Positions 34,220 through 42,372 of a DNA stretch of 64,000 nt are shown here, piece after piece. The position numbers were made by a program, and so were the translations under genes. Numbering within the stretch: the first letter of the stretch is position 1; each line of letters starts with the position of its first letter. Source of the DNA: an uncultured bacterium (lineage in GTDB: Bacteria; Elusimicrobiota; Elusimicrobia; Elusimicrobiales; Elusimicrobiaceae). The stretch is from the NCBI GenBank assembly GCA_949294095.1, contig CASFFZ010000001.1:124001-188000 (forward strand), given 5' to 3'. The notes beneath the pieces are model-generated. The model ran no database searches, was not told where the DNA came from, and saw only the letters and a program-made list of their open reading frames with translations.

Positions 34220-35629
34220 TTATTTTTGGTAAGGAGCTGCTATCTTTTCTCCAAATTCCAACAAAGCCTGCGTATCCTTTTTGGTTGCGCTTTCGGCATA
34301 AATGCGCAAAAGCGGCTCCGTGCCGGAAGGACGCAAAAGCAACCATTCGTCGTTATCAAAAATAATTTTAAGACCGTCAAAAGTAAGGGTTTCCGCAATC
34401 CGGCGGCCGTTGATTTTTTTGGGAAGTTTTTTGCGCAGTTTTTCGGCCATGACGGCTTTATCCACCGGTTTGGAAATCGGCAAATCCTTCCGCATATATA
34501 CGGAGGCTCCGTATTCCTGCACCACATCCGCGCACAACTGGCTGGCTTTTTTGCCGGTGGCGGCCATAATGCCCAAAAACGCCAACGCCACCGTTAGGCC
34601 ATCCCGGTCGGGCAAATTGCCTTTCCACGCAAACCCGCCCGATTCTTCCACGCCAAAAGCCACATCGTCCAAGCTCATCCGCTCGGCTACATTTTTAAAT
34701 CCCACGCCCACTTCTTCAAACAGCATCTCATGCTTGCGGGCAATGCGTTTGAGCAAATAGCCCATGGAAACCGTCTGCACGATTTTCCCTTTTAATTTTT
34801 TATTCTTTACCAAATAGTTGCACAAAACGGCCGCAATCATACACGGGGTCAAATAGGTGCCCTTTTCATCCACCAAGGCTACCCGGTCGCCGTCGCCGTC
34901 AAAGGCAATGCCCAATGCGGCTTTTTTTTCGGTTACCGTTTTCTTTAAAACGGCCAAATTTTTCTCCACCGGCTCCGGCTGCTCCCCCGCAAACGTGGGT
35001 TCCCGCTCCGAACGAAGGGCAATTACTTGTTTGGGAGAGAGGAATTTTTCCAAATAACCGGCCGCCGCCCCGTGCATATAATCAATAACTACTTTGGATT
35101 TGAAAGTTTTTAATTTCTTGGTGTTGGCATGGGCCGCCACATATTTAAAATACAGGTCGGAGCAATCTTTCTGTTCCGCTTTTTGCCCGTATAGGAATAA
35201 TACGGAATTTTGATCCAGGTATTCTTCTATCTCTTTCGTCACGCGCGAAGACGCAGACCCGCCCGCCAGCTTGATTTTAATGCCGTTGTAGTGGGCCGGG
35301 TTATGGCTGGCGGTTACCATGACGCTCATCCAGAATTTGCTTAAGCTTAAACACGCTGCCACCGGCGTAGAAATCGGGCAGGAAGAAAGCGTAACGTCTA
35401 TTTTATTGGAACGGAAGATGCTGGCAATATCGGCCGCAAACAAATCCGACATAAACCGGCGGTCGTACCCTACAAAAATTTTAGGCTGTTTGCCGTTTTC
35501 TCCCACCGGCGCATTTTCGTTGATATAGTCGGCCAAAGCCTGCGCCAAACGGCGCACGTTTTCAAAGGTAAAATCCCATGCGATAATGCCTCTCCAACCG
35601 TCGGTACCGAACTTAATCTCAGCTGCCAT
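34220..35629 (-). CDS. Phosphoglucomutase/phosphomannomutase family protein
   Basis: 469 aa of the alpha-D-phosphohexomutase family. N-terminal KFGTDGWRGI, phosphoserine loop VTASHNPAHYNG, metal loop FDGDGDRVAL, sugar-binding GVEESGGF and the phosphate-binding loop RPSGTEPLLRIYAE are all present. Interconverts hexose 1- and 6-phosphates for glycolysis or sugar-nucleotide synthesis; Glc, Man or GlcN preference cannot be read off. GGGAG precedes ATG 35629; an in-frame start further upstream adds 14 unconserved residues. Confidence 0.92.
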   Translation of the reverse strand: MAAEIKFGTDGWRGIIAWDFTFENVRRLAQALADYINENAPVGENGKQPKIFVGYDRRFMSDLFAADIASIFRSNKIDVTLSSCPISTPVAACLSLSKFWMSVMVTASHNPAHYNGIKIKLAGGSASSRVTKEIEEYLDQNSVLFLYGQKAEQKDCSDLYFKYVAAHANTKKLKTFKSKVVIDYMHGAAAGYLEKFLSPKQVIALRSEREPTFAGEQPEPVEKNLAVLKKTVTEKKAALGIAFDGDGDRVALVDEKGTYLTPCMIAAVLCNYLVKNKKLKGKIVQTVSMGYLLKRIARKHEMLFEEVGVGFKNVAERMSLDDVAFGVEESGGFAWKGNLPDRDGLTVALAFLGIMAATGKKASQLCADVVQEYGASVYMRKDLPISKPVDKAVMAEKLRKKLPKKINGRRIAETLTFDGLKIIFDNDEWLLLRPSGTEPLLRIYAESATKKDTQALLEFGEKIAAPYQK

Positions 35630-35754
35630 ACATTCTCCCGTTTTTTTGTGGTAAATTCCTTTTGCTCGCAATTTCCGTTCTTTCTATATAACAAACTTGC
35701 CGGCCCATTTATTTCATGCGGATTTCCCGTGCGGAACTCCGCCTTGCAAAACAG

Positions 35755-36098
35755 TGGAGGTGGGGGGATTCGCACCCCCGTCCGAACATCTTCTCCAACC
35801 GGGCGCTACAAGTTTAGCTTCGCTTTTGTAACCGCCGGCTAAGCGCGAAGCGGCACGCCTGCGGTTTGGTTCGTGGGTCTTAGGCAAAGCCGGACGAACC
35901 GCGCCCGCTTTGCCGCATTCCATATAATAACCGTGATCCCTTAGCGTATGGAAGACACCAAAGGCACGGTGGGACTAAGCGTTAGCCCAAGCGACTTGAT
36001 TGTCGTTAGTTATTTTTTTGGCCCTATTTTAGCCGGCCTGGCCAACCGGCACTTGCTCCCGGGCGGCAACAGATACCCGTCGAATCTATTACACCCCC
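35755..36098 (-). ncRNA. ssrA: tmRNA (transfer-messenger RNA)
   Basis: 344 nt. The 5' strand GGGGGTG pairs with 3' CACCTCC (one G-U) to make the acceptor stem, followed by unpaired A; CCA is not encoded. The 5' ATTCGACGGG block and T-arm GGGGGTGCGAATCCCCC are diagnostic. The tag frame reads ...ITNDNQVAWANA then TAG (stop at 35975-35977); if the resume codon is GCC (36022-36020) the tag is AKKITNDNQVAWANA. It rescues stalled ribosomes with SmpB. The terminal ANA differs from the usual LAA/VAA. Confidence 0.93.
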
Positions 36099-36192
36099 GT
36101 TATATACGGAAATTGTCAAAGAGCTCTTCCTGTAAAAGAGTATTATATTGTATCATTTCTTATAACAATTTTGCGCAGCAAAGGCAATATAT

Positions 36193-36603
36193 ATGTACGT
36201 AACCACCAAACCCACCATTTATTTGATTGACGGCCTGAACCTGGTGCGCAGTTTTTTGTATGAATTTGCAAGAACGGAAGAAGAAGTAACGGCGGATTTC
36301 CTTGATTTTTTAAGCGAAATTTCACAAGACGAGCACTACGCTATGCACCAGTACGAAGTGATTTTTGACGGTTCCTTCCGCCCCGTAGGCCCGCTGTACC
36401 GCGGCGGGGTGCATATTTCTTTTTCCGAGGAAGACTCCGCCGACCAAATCATCTACGAGCGCGCCGCTTATTTAAGCCAAAGCGGCAGCCGCGTGATTGC
36501 CGTAACGGACGACCGCCAGCTGCAGCAGGCGCTAAAAGAACTGGGTGTAAAAACTTTTTTCTGCCGCAAATTTTATAACAGTTTAAAAACATTTGAAAAA
36601 TAA
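36193..36603 (+). CDS. YacP/NYN-domain ribonuclease-like protein
   Basis: 136 aa. PIN-like NYN fold: YLIDGLNLVRS, EVIFDGSF, ISFSEEDSADQIIYERA and VIAVTDDRQLQ supply the acidic residues of the metal site. Relatives (YacP/Rae1) are ribosome-associated mRNA endonucleases. It is shorter than Bacillus YacP (about 170 aa). Lies between tmRNA (divergent) and tRNA-Leu; a role in RNA turnover is plausible from both fold and neighbourhood. Confidence 0.8.
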   Translation: MYVTTKPTIYLIDGLNLVRSFLYEFARTEEEVTADFLDFLSEISQDEHYAMHQYEVIFDGSFRPVGPLYRGGVHISFSEEDSADQIIYERAAYLSQSGSRVIAVTDDRQLQQALKELGVKTFFCRKFYNSLKTFEK

Positions 36604-36663
36604 ATTCTTTCCCATAAAAAAAGTGCAAAGGCGATATTTTTTTGTTAAAATAACTGTAGAAGA

Positions 36664-36746
36664 GGGCTGGTGGCGGAATGGCAGACGCGACAGACTTAAA
36701 ATCTGTTGACCGCAAGGTCGTGGGGGTTCAAGTCCCCCCCTGCCCA
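36664..36746 (+). tRNA. tRNA-Leu (UAA)
   Basis: 83 nt class II tRNA. D-arm GGCGGAATGGCAGACGC, anticodon stem-loop CAGA-CTTAAAA-TCTG giving UAA, long variable arm TGACCGCAAGGTC, T-arm GGGGGTTCAAGTCCCCC. Acceptor GGGCTGG / CCTGCCC has a U-U mismatch at pair 5-68. CCA not encoded. Confidence 0.93.
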
Positions 36747-36792
36747 CTTAACACTTCCTGCCATTCAATCAAACCCACCGGTACAAAAAGCT

Positions 36793-37461
36793 ATGTTAGA
36801 AGACATCAACCGCACCCTTTCTAAATGCCTTAGCTGGGTTGGCACCGTGTTGCCGTTAGGAATTAAATTTTTTGCAGTGGCCGTAGCGGCTGCCGCCGTT
36901 TTGCTGTTTTTTGATTTGCGCACCTTGGGCGTATTGTGCTTGCTGGCGGGTTGTTTCTGTGCGTTTTTCTTCCGCGATCCGAAACGCGAAACCGTTTTTG
37001 CAGACGATGAAATCGCCTGCCCGGCGGACGGAACCGTCCTCTCCATTAAAACCGAGGATGACCCCAACTCCGTCGTTATCCGCATTTTCCTGTCTATTTT
37101 TGACGTACACATCCAACGCTCTACCGTCAACGGAAAAACGGGCGAAATTTTTTATAACAAAGGAACTTTCCTCTTTGCCAATAACCCCGCCGCCGATAAA
37201 AACGAGCGCAATTTAATTCAGCTCTTCCGCAACGGGAACCCCGCGCAGTTTGCCCATGTGGAGCAAATCACCGGCGCTGTTGCGCGGCGCATTGAATGCT
37301 GGGTAAAACCCCAGCAGGACGTAAAAATCGGCGGGCACCTGGGATTAGTGCGCTTTGGCTCGCAAGTGGCGGTTTATCTGCCGAAAAACGCCGTGCGTGT
37401 TTTGGTAAAAGAAGGCCAAAAAGTACAGGGCGGGATTACTGTTCTGGGGCTGTGGAAATAG
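36793..37461 (+). CDS. psd: Phosphatidylserine decarboxylase
   Basis: 222 aa, the short archaeal/Gram-positive-type Psd. Two hydrophobic helices at about 20-60, then a catalytic beta-domain; FDVHIQRSTVNG carries the active-site His, and VRFGSQV near residue 190 is the self-cleavage site where the Ser becomes the pyruvoyl group. Makes phosphatidylethanolamine from phosphatidylserine. Start at 36793; upstream open frame lies in the tRNA. Forms an operon with pssA 9 bp downstream. Confidence 0.92.
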   Translation: MLEDINRTLSKCLSWVGTVLPLGIKFFAVAVAAAAVLLFFDLRTLGVLCLLAGCFCAFFFRDPKRETVFADDEIACPADGTVLSIKTEDDPNSVVIRIFLSIFDVHIQRSTVNGKTGEIFYNKGTFLFANNPAADKNERNLIQLFRNGNPAQFAHVEQITGAVARRIECWVKPQQDVKIGGHLGLVRFGSQVAVYLPKNAVRVLVKEGQKVQGGITVLGLWK

Positions 37462-37470
37462 AGGTTTGAT

Positions 37471-38265
37471 ATGCAAGAAGAAAACAAAGAAACCAAAGTG
37501 GTAGACCGGATTAAACATACCGGCGCTTTGACGGCGCCTTCCCTGTTTACCCTTGGGAATTTAGCCTGCGGATTCTTTTCTATTTTATCGGCGGCCCGCG
37601 GCAATTTTGCCCAAGCCGGCTGGCTGATTTTGGCGGCCGCCGTGTTTGATATGCTTGACGGGCGCATCGCCCGTTTATTAGACGCTGAAAGCGATTTTGG
37701 CGTAGAAATGGATTCCTTGGCCGATGCCGTTTCGTTCTGTGCGGCGCCGGCTTTTTTAATGTATTTTTTCGTTCTGCACGCCCAGCCGCTGTGGGGCGCG
37801 CCGATTGCCTGCGTCTACACCTGTTTTGGGGTATTGCGCTTGGCCAAATTCAACACGATGGCCCACGCGGGAGAGGGATCCAAAAAGTATTTTTCCGGCC
37901 TGCCCGTGCCGGCGCCGGCGGCGCTGTTGGCTTCGTTTGCCATTTCCTACAGCATTATGGAAGGCGAAATGGGCGGGCGCAACATCCACCTGCTGACCTT
38001 GTACCTGCCGCACCTGTATAATTTTGTGTGGTTTGCGATGCTGATTTTGTCGCTTTTGATGGTATCTAATATCCCGTATGCGGCTTTTAAAGCCAAACGC
38101 GAAAAGCGCTTAAGCGTGTGGACGCTTTTACTGATCGTGTTTTTGGTAGTAATGTTAATCCGTTTTCCACAAGACGTTATCTTTATCGTATTTTCCCTGT
38201 ATGTAATTTTCGGATTATTGGCTGTATTATATAGGGCATTCCGTGGTATTAAAGTAGAAAAGTAA
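37471..38265 (+). CDS. pssA: CDP-diacylglycerol-serine O-phosphatidyltransferase
   Basis: 264 aa, polytopic. CDP-alcohol phosphotransferase motif D-G-x2-A-R-x8-G-x3-D-x3-D is seen as DGRIARLLD then FGVEMDSLAD at about residues 66-90. Joins serine to CDP-diacylglycerol, giving the substrate of Psd encoded directly upstream, so the pair covers PE synthesis. GAGG precedes the ATG. Confidence 0.94.
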   Translation: MQEENKETKVVDRIKHTGALTAPSLFTLGNLACGFFSILSAARGNFAQAGWLILAAAVFDMLDGRIARLLDAESDFGVEMDSLADAVSFCAAPAFLMYFFVLHAQPLWGAPIACVYTCFGVLRLAKFNTMAHAGEGSKKYFSGLPVPAPAALLASFAISYSIMEGEMGGRNIHLLTLYLPHLYNFVWFAMLILSLLMVSNIPYAAFKAKREKRLSVWTLLLIVFLVVMLIRFPQDVIFIVFSLYVIFGLLAVLYRAFRGIKVEK

Positions 38266-38279
38266 ATTGTTTTAAACAT

Positions 38280-38310
38280 AAAAACCCCGGTTTTAAACCG
38301 GGGTTTTTCA
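38280..38310. terminator. Terminator between pssA and pilin B
   Basis: AAACCCCGGTTT / AAACCGGGGTTT hairpin with T-run; convergent genes share it. Confidence 0.85.
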
Positions 38311-38835
38311 TTTAATAACACAATAATTGAAACCATTTTCTCCTACCAAAAACCAACTATTCCCACATAAGGCCATACACGGTATTTTTGACTCTTCCGA
38401 TTTTGATACGCAATTCATTTGGCCGATATAATTATAATAAATGTAATAATTCCTAATGGCTGAAGAGTCCGCCCCATTGCGAATCGCCACCGCTTCAAAT
38501 CCTTCCTGCGTATTGGGTTGAACTTTAATATAGTATGAAAAATTTTTTAGACGTATGGTTTTTTCATCTATTTTTTCGCCGTTTGGAATTACATCCAACT
38601 CCTCTAGGCTTTGGGCAACTTGTCCATTTGCCATCTTATAGAGCTGCATACTTTGCACAAGGTTACGCAAATTGGCAAGCGCTTCCACGGAACGGGATTT
38701 TTCTACCGCTTTCTCATACTGAGGCAAAGCCGTCGCGGCTAAAATACCAATAATTAGAACTACCACTAATAGTTCTATAAGGGTAAATCCGGCATTTTCG
38801 CCGCCAACGAATGATTTTTGATAAATTTCATACAT
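38308..38835 (-). CDS. pilE: Type IV pilin, copy B
   Basis: 175 aa. Leader MYEIYQKSFVGGENAG then mature FTLIELLVVVLIIGILAA, E5 present. The globular domain differs from copies A and C after about residue 45, but shares the ANG..A.SLEELDV block and late cysteines. Most diverged of the three at the 5' end. Start is ATG 38835, predicted leaderless. Confidence 0.93.
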   Translation of the reverse strand: MYEIYQKSFVGGENAGFTLIELLVVVLIIGILAATALPQYEKAVEKSRSVEALANLRNLVQSMQLYKMANGQVAQSLEELDVIPNGEKIDEKTIRLKNFSYYIKVQPNTQEGFEAVAIRNGADSSAIRNYYIYYNYIGQMNCVSKSEESKIPCMALCGNSWFLVGENGFNYCVIK

Positions 38836-38841
38836 AAGCAA

Positions 38842-38868
38842 AATTTATCAAAAAAAAAACCGAGTCAA
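38842..38868 (-). promoter_or_regulatory. Leaderless promoter of pilin B
   Basis: Minus strand: TTGACT, 15-bp T-rich spacer ending TGA, TAAATT, 6 nt, ATG. Same module as pilins A and C, but without the hairpin at the -35. Confidence 0.6.
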
Positions 38869-38900
38869 GCCTCTGTCTCTGTAAAAGGTTTCTCCAATAA

Positions 38901-38932
38901 ATAAAAACGCCGGGGATAAATACCCGGCGTTT
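38901..38932 (-). terminator. Terminator downstream of the RDD gene
   Basis: AAACGCCGGG / CCCGGCGTTT hairpin with a T-run on the minus strand. Confidence 0.75.
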
Positions 38933-39007
38933 CAGTTCAAACGATTAAGGCTGAGTCGTACCTCGTTCCCTCCTCTTTCTTTTTCAACGACACGTAACAC
39001 GTCCAGT

Positions 39008-39871
39008 TTATTTAGAAGTCCAATAAACCGGCGTATTGCGGGCGTCTTTGGCCCGTGCGGAGATCTTATACGAATTACCTTGAACCCCAATTTTAAATCC
39101 TTTAGGATGCAGTATCTTTTGCGTATCCCGCTGGAATTGCACCGGATCTCCGGACAATAAAGACAGGCGCAGCAAATCGTTGGTATAGCTGCCATAACGG
39201 TTGTAATGAGCTTCTTCCAGCAAGGCGATCTTCCCCAAATGCTCTTGGGCGCGGCGGATATAGAATTGCTGCAGGGAACCCAATTTCCCGAAAAATTGCG
39301 TATACGTAACGGTTGCAAAAGCCACCAGCAACACGCCGCCCAGCAAGCGCACCAGGGTGCGTTCCAGCCAGGTTTTTTCGCGGATTTGCACCACCACGCT
39401 GCCGCCGAAGAAATCCTGCAAAGCGCGGTGTTTGTCTTCAAAAAAGGCCAGCAAGAAGCCGCACATTAACAGGGCCGCACTGAAATAATATCCAATCGCG
39501 CGCAAAAAAGCCCGCGGCAGCGAAATGGGGCCGCTTAAATCTTTTTTAACCACCGCAATCCCCACCAGGGCCTTGCCCAAGGTAACGCGGTCGCCGCTGG
39601 AGAGAATGGTTTCGTACAAAACAAACAAAAGGTTAATACCGATAAATACAGAAAGAATTTGCCACAGCTCGGTTACCGGGCCCATTACTTTTAAAATAAG
39701 GGCGGCAATCAATTGCGCCGGAATGAATACGACGCCATAGTCAATAACCAACGCCACAAAGCGTTCCGTTACCGAAGCGTATTCCACTTGTTTGGTTTCG
39801 GCGGTTGTTGGGGCAGGCTGCTGCGGAGCGGGGGTTTCCGGCTCCATGATATTAATGCGTTTTTCAATCAT
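39008..39871 (-). CDS. RDD family membrane protein with C-terminal pilin-like tail
   Basis: 287 aa. Pro-rich N-terminus, then an RDD domain with TM helices at about 40-65, 70-95 and 120-150. A fourth helix (about 172-192, LVRLLGGVLLVAFATVTYTQFF) starts a C-terminal extracytoplasmic part of ~95 residues: YIRRAQEHLGKIALLEEAHYNRYGSYTNDLLRL. That stretch resembles the alpha-1 and loop of pilin-type proteins in this genome (an A-x-E-x-Y-Y-x-x-N-G-x-Y pattern), an interesting but unproven similarity. RDD proteins are poorly characterised, some linked to ion transport. Confidence 0.7.
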   Translation of the reverse strand: MIEKRINIMEPETPAPQQPAPTTAETKQVEYASVTERFVALVIDYGVVFIPAQLIAALILKVMGPVTELWQILSVFIGINLLFVLYETILSSGDRVTLGKALVGIAVVKKDLSGPISLPRAFLRAIGYYFSAALLMCGFLLAFFEDKHRALQDFFGGSVVVQIREKTWLERTLVRLLGGVLLVAFATVTYTQFFGKLGSLQQFYIRRAQEHLGKIALLEEAHYNRYGSYTNDLLRLSLLSGDPVQFQRDTQKILHPKGFKIGVQGNSYKISARAKDARNTPVYWTSK

Positions 39872-39923
39872 ATTAAGAAGGCCCTCCGTCTAGTTATTAT
39901 AACAAGTTTTTTCCTGCCGAAAC

Positions 39924-39954
39924 AAAAACGGACGGGGATGCCCCCGCCCGTTTT
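39924..39954 (-). terminator. Terminator of the sodium/solute symporter gene
   Basis: AAAACGGGCGGGGG / CCCCGTCCGTTTTT hairpin with T-run on the minus strand. Confidence 0.75.
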
Positions 39955-39967
39955 GCCAGATGGTTTG

Positions 39968-41566
39968 TTACGCGGCAATCCCCGCACGCGAGAACAATAC
40001 ATATACGCCAAAAACACACAGAATAATTGCAATACTGACCACTACCCGCATATTCCACGGGGTTGTATCTACAATATGCAAATCTTTGCCGTCGTCGTAC
40101 TTATTTGGGGCGGGCCAAAATCTGCCGGTAATGTACATAAACACAATGGAAATCACAAACAATACCGCCAGCACATGCAAGAAGTGCAAGTCCGTTTTCA
40201 CAATGCCCAATTGGGTCAGGCCGTAGCCGATCATAAAGAAAATCAGCGTTACTTTGGCGGCCCACGCCGGCGCGGTTTTATTGAGCATGCCGAAAATAAT
40301 CAGCGTAAAAATCGGCACGTTGTAAAAACCGTTTACCATTTGCAGGTAGTTAAACAAGCCCGAGGGCGCCATGGCAATCAGCGGGGCAACGCACATGGAG
40401 AAGATCGCCAAAATAACCCCCACGTATTTGCCTTTGGTTACCAGTTCTTCATCGGTAGCGGTGGGCTTGATAAGCGGCTTATAGATATTCAGCATAAACA
40501 GCGTGGAAGAGGAGTTCAGCGCCGCGTTAAACGAGCTCAAAATGGCGCCAAACAATACCGCCGCAAAGAAGCCGATCAAATAGAACGGAAGCACTTTGTT
40601 TACCAGCATCGGGTAAGCCATATCCCCCACTTTCAAGGGGTTGTCCTGGAAAATATGGAAGGCCACAATGCCCGGAATAATCAGATAAATCGGCCCGATT
40701 AATTTAAAAATGGCCGCCAAGAAAAGGCCTTTTTGCCCTTCTTTCAAGTTTTTAGCCGCCAGGGCGCGCTGAATAATCGTTTGGTTGCAGCCCCAATAGA
40801 ACAAATTGACCAGGAACATCCCCGTAAACATGGTGGCAAACGGAACCGGATCGTTCGGGCCGCCAATGGCGTTGAATTTTTCGGGGTGGGCTTTAACCAC
40901 TTCCGTCAGTCCGCCCAAAATATCCCCGCCGCCCACATAGGCAAGCGCAAACAGCGGCACCATCAGCCCGCCGAAAATAAGGCCGATCCCGTTTAACGTA
41001 TCGGCAATGGCCATAATGCGAAGGCCGCCGAAAATGGTGTAGAGACAGCCCAACACGCCAATCGCCACCACCACCACGATAATGGCCATCATTTCGGACA
41101 TGCCGAACGTTTCCATAATGTTAAAAATACCGCCCATGCCGATAGCCCCCGAATACAGCACCGTAGGCAGCAAAATCAGCACATAGCCGGCCAGAAAGAG
41201 GAAATTTACAAACTGCTTGGTGGCCGAGTCATACCGCTCGCCCACAAAATCCGGGATTGTGGCATACCCTTTTTTAAGGTAGCGGGGCAGGAAGAAAAAA
41301 GCCACGATAATCAGCGCCAAAGAGGCTCCGATTTCGTAGCCGATTCCGGACATGTTGAACATATATCCTTGTCCGTTCAGCCCTACCATCTGTTCGGTGG
41401 ACAGGTTCGTCAGCAGCAGCGAAGCCGCAATCACCCACCCGGTCAGTCCTCTTCCGGCCAAAAAATAGCCTTCCGAGGAGGAAGCGTCTTTTTTTCTGGT
41501 CAGATAATACGACAGCCCCAACACGAGCGCCGTAAAACCCACAAACGACGATATCGTCAGCAGCAT
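39968..41566 (-). CDS. Sodium/solute symporter (SSS family, SglT-like)
   Basis: 532 aa with about 14 TM segments. Typical SSS features: GYFLAGRGLTGWVIAASLLLTNLSTEQMVG and a conserved core around TM 1-5, ending with a C-terminal TM cluster. The closest recognisable subgroup is SglT/YidK sugar symporters, but the substrate is not certain. Good Shine-Dalgarno GGAGG upstream. Single-gene unit. Confidence 0.85.
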   Translation of the reverse strand: MLLTISSFVGFTALVLGLSYYLTRKKDASSSEGYFLAGRGLTGWVIAASLLLTNLSTEQMVGLNGQGYMFNMSGIGYEIGASLALIIVAFFFLPRYLKKGYATIPDFVGERYDSATKQFVNFLFLAGYVLILLPTVLYSGAIGMGGIFNIMETFGMSEMMAIIVVVVAIGVLGCLYTIFGGLRIMAIADTLNGIGLIFGGLMVPLFALAYVGGGDILGGLTEVVKAHPEKFNAIGGPNDPVPFATMFTGMFLVNLFYWGCNQTIIQRALAAKNLKEGQKGLFLAAIFKLIGPIYLIIPGIVAFHIFQDNPLKVGDMAYPMLVNKVLPFYLIGFFAAVLFGAILSSFNAALNSSSTLFMLNIYKPLIKPTATDEELVTKGKYVGVILAIFSMCVAPLIAMAPSGLFNYLQMVNGFYNVPIFTLIIFGMLNKTAPAWAAKVTLIFFMIGYGLTQLGIVKTDLHFLHVLAVLFVISIVFMYITGRFWPAPNKYDDGKDLHIVDTTPWNMRVVVSIAIILCVFGVYVLFSRAGIAA

Positions 41567-41774
41567 GGATTCCTCCGTTTGAAAATAAAGAATTGCAAAA
41601 CTCCGGCGGCAGCCGGCCCTGCTTGAGAATGTTTCCTATTAACCCGCCGCACACGCCAAGTGGCGGCAGCAGTCCTTGATTTCTGTCGGGTTAATATTTA
41701 TACTTTGTAGTAGCCGGGCTGCTACTTTCATTGTAAATATAATCCGTCTGTTAGTCAACGGGGAGGGCAACAAT

Positions 41775-42314
41775 ATGGTTATTTGGTTCTTGTTTGGTGC
41801 AATGTGCATGCTGGTGGTGTTACTCATGTTGGCGTATGTAAAATTTGTATCGCTTAATAAAGCGGCGCATCAGGCATGGCAGCAGCTGGATAATAATATG
41901 AAAAACCGCGCCGAGCTGATCCCCAGTTTGGCCTTGTCGGCCGCCTCTTTTCCGGAATTAGACCGGGAATTTATTTATGAACTTTCCCATTTAAAAGAAG
42001 CCTGCCGCAAAACCAGCACCTTGCAGGAACGGGTGCAGCTGGAAAGCGATATTACCAAAAAATTCAAAAAAGTTTTTACCGCCGCCATGCACCACCCGGA
42101 ATTAAAAGAAGACGAACACTTTTTAAAACTTCAAAGAAGCATTATCCATGCGGAAGGGAAAGTGCAGTCTTCCAAGAAAAAGTACAACAGCGCCGCGCGC
42201 GATTTTAATACCATTACCGGGGTAATTCCCCTCAATTTAATCGCCAAAATGTTTGAATTTGAACCCTACGAATACTTTGATTTTGACCCCAGCCTGGAAA
42301 AAATTATGCAGTAA
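41775..42314 (+). CDS. LemA-like membrane protein, divergent copy
   Basis: 179 aa. One N-terminal TM helix (about 2-25), then a four-helix LemA-like domain: SLNKAAHQAWQQLDNNMKNRAELIPSL corresponds to the usual LRNRVTEAWSDIEVQMKRRYDLIPNL of LemA, and YNSAARDFNTITGVIPLNLIAKMF to the C-terminal LemA helix. Start fixed by GGGAGGG at 41761-41767. Convergent with htpX and its adjacent canonical lemA. Confidence 0.75.
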   Translation: MVIWFLFGAMCMLVVLLMLAYVKFVSLNKAAHQAWQQLDNNMKNRAELIPSLALSAASFPELDREFIYELSHLKEACRKTSTLQERVQLESDITKKFKKVFTAAMHHPELKEDEHFLKLQRSIIHAEGKVQSSKKKYNSAARDFNTITGVIPLNLIAKMFEFEPYEYFDFDPSLEKIMQ

Positions 42315-42326
42315 CCTTTTGATGCC

Positions 42327-42357
42327 AAAAGCCCCGGCCATACGGCCGGGGCTTTTG
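42327..42357. terminator. Bidirectional terminator
   Basis: AAAAGCCCCGGCC / GGCCGGGGCTTTT hairpin between the LemA-like gene and htpX. Confidence 0.85.
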
Positions 42358-42372
42358 CGTGGGGAAAGTTCG

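Noticed and set aside
36664-36746. tRNA-Leu U-U mismatch in the acceptor stem as a sign of a pseudogene
   Set aside because: All other arms pair well and the anticodon loop is standard; a single mismatch at pair 5-68 is tolerated.
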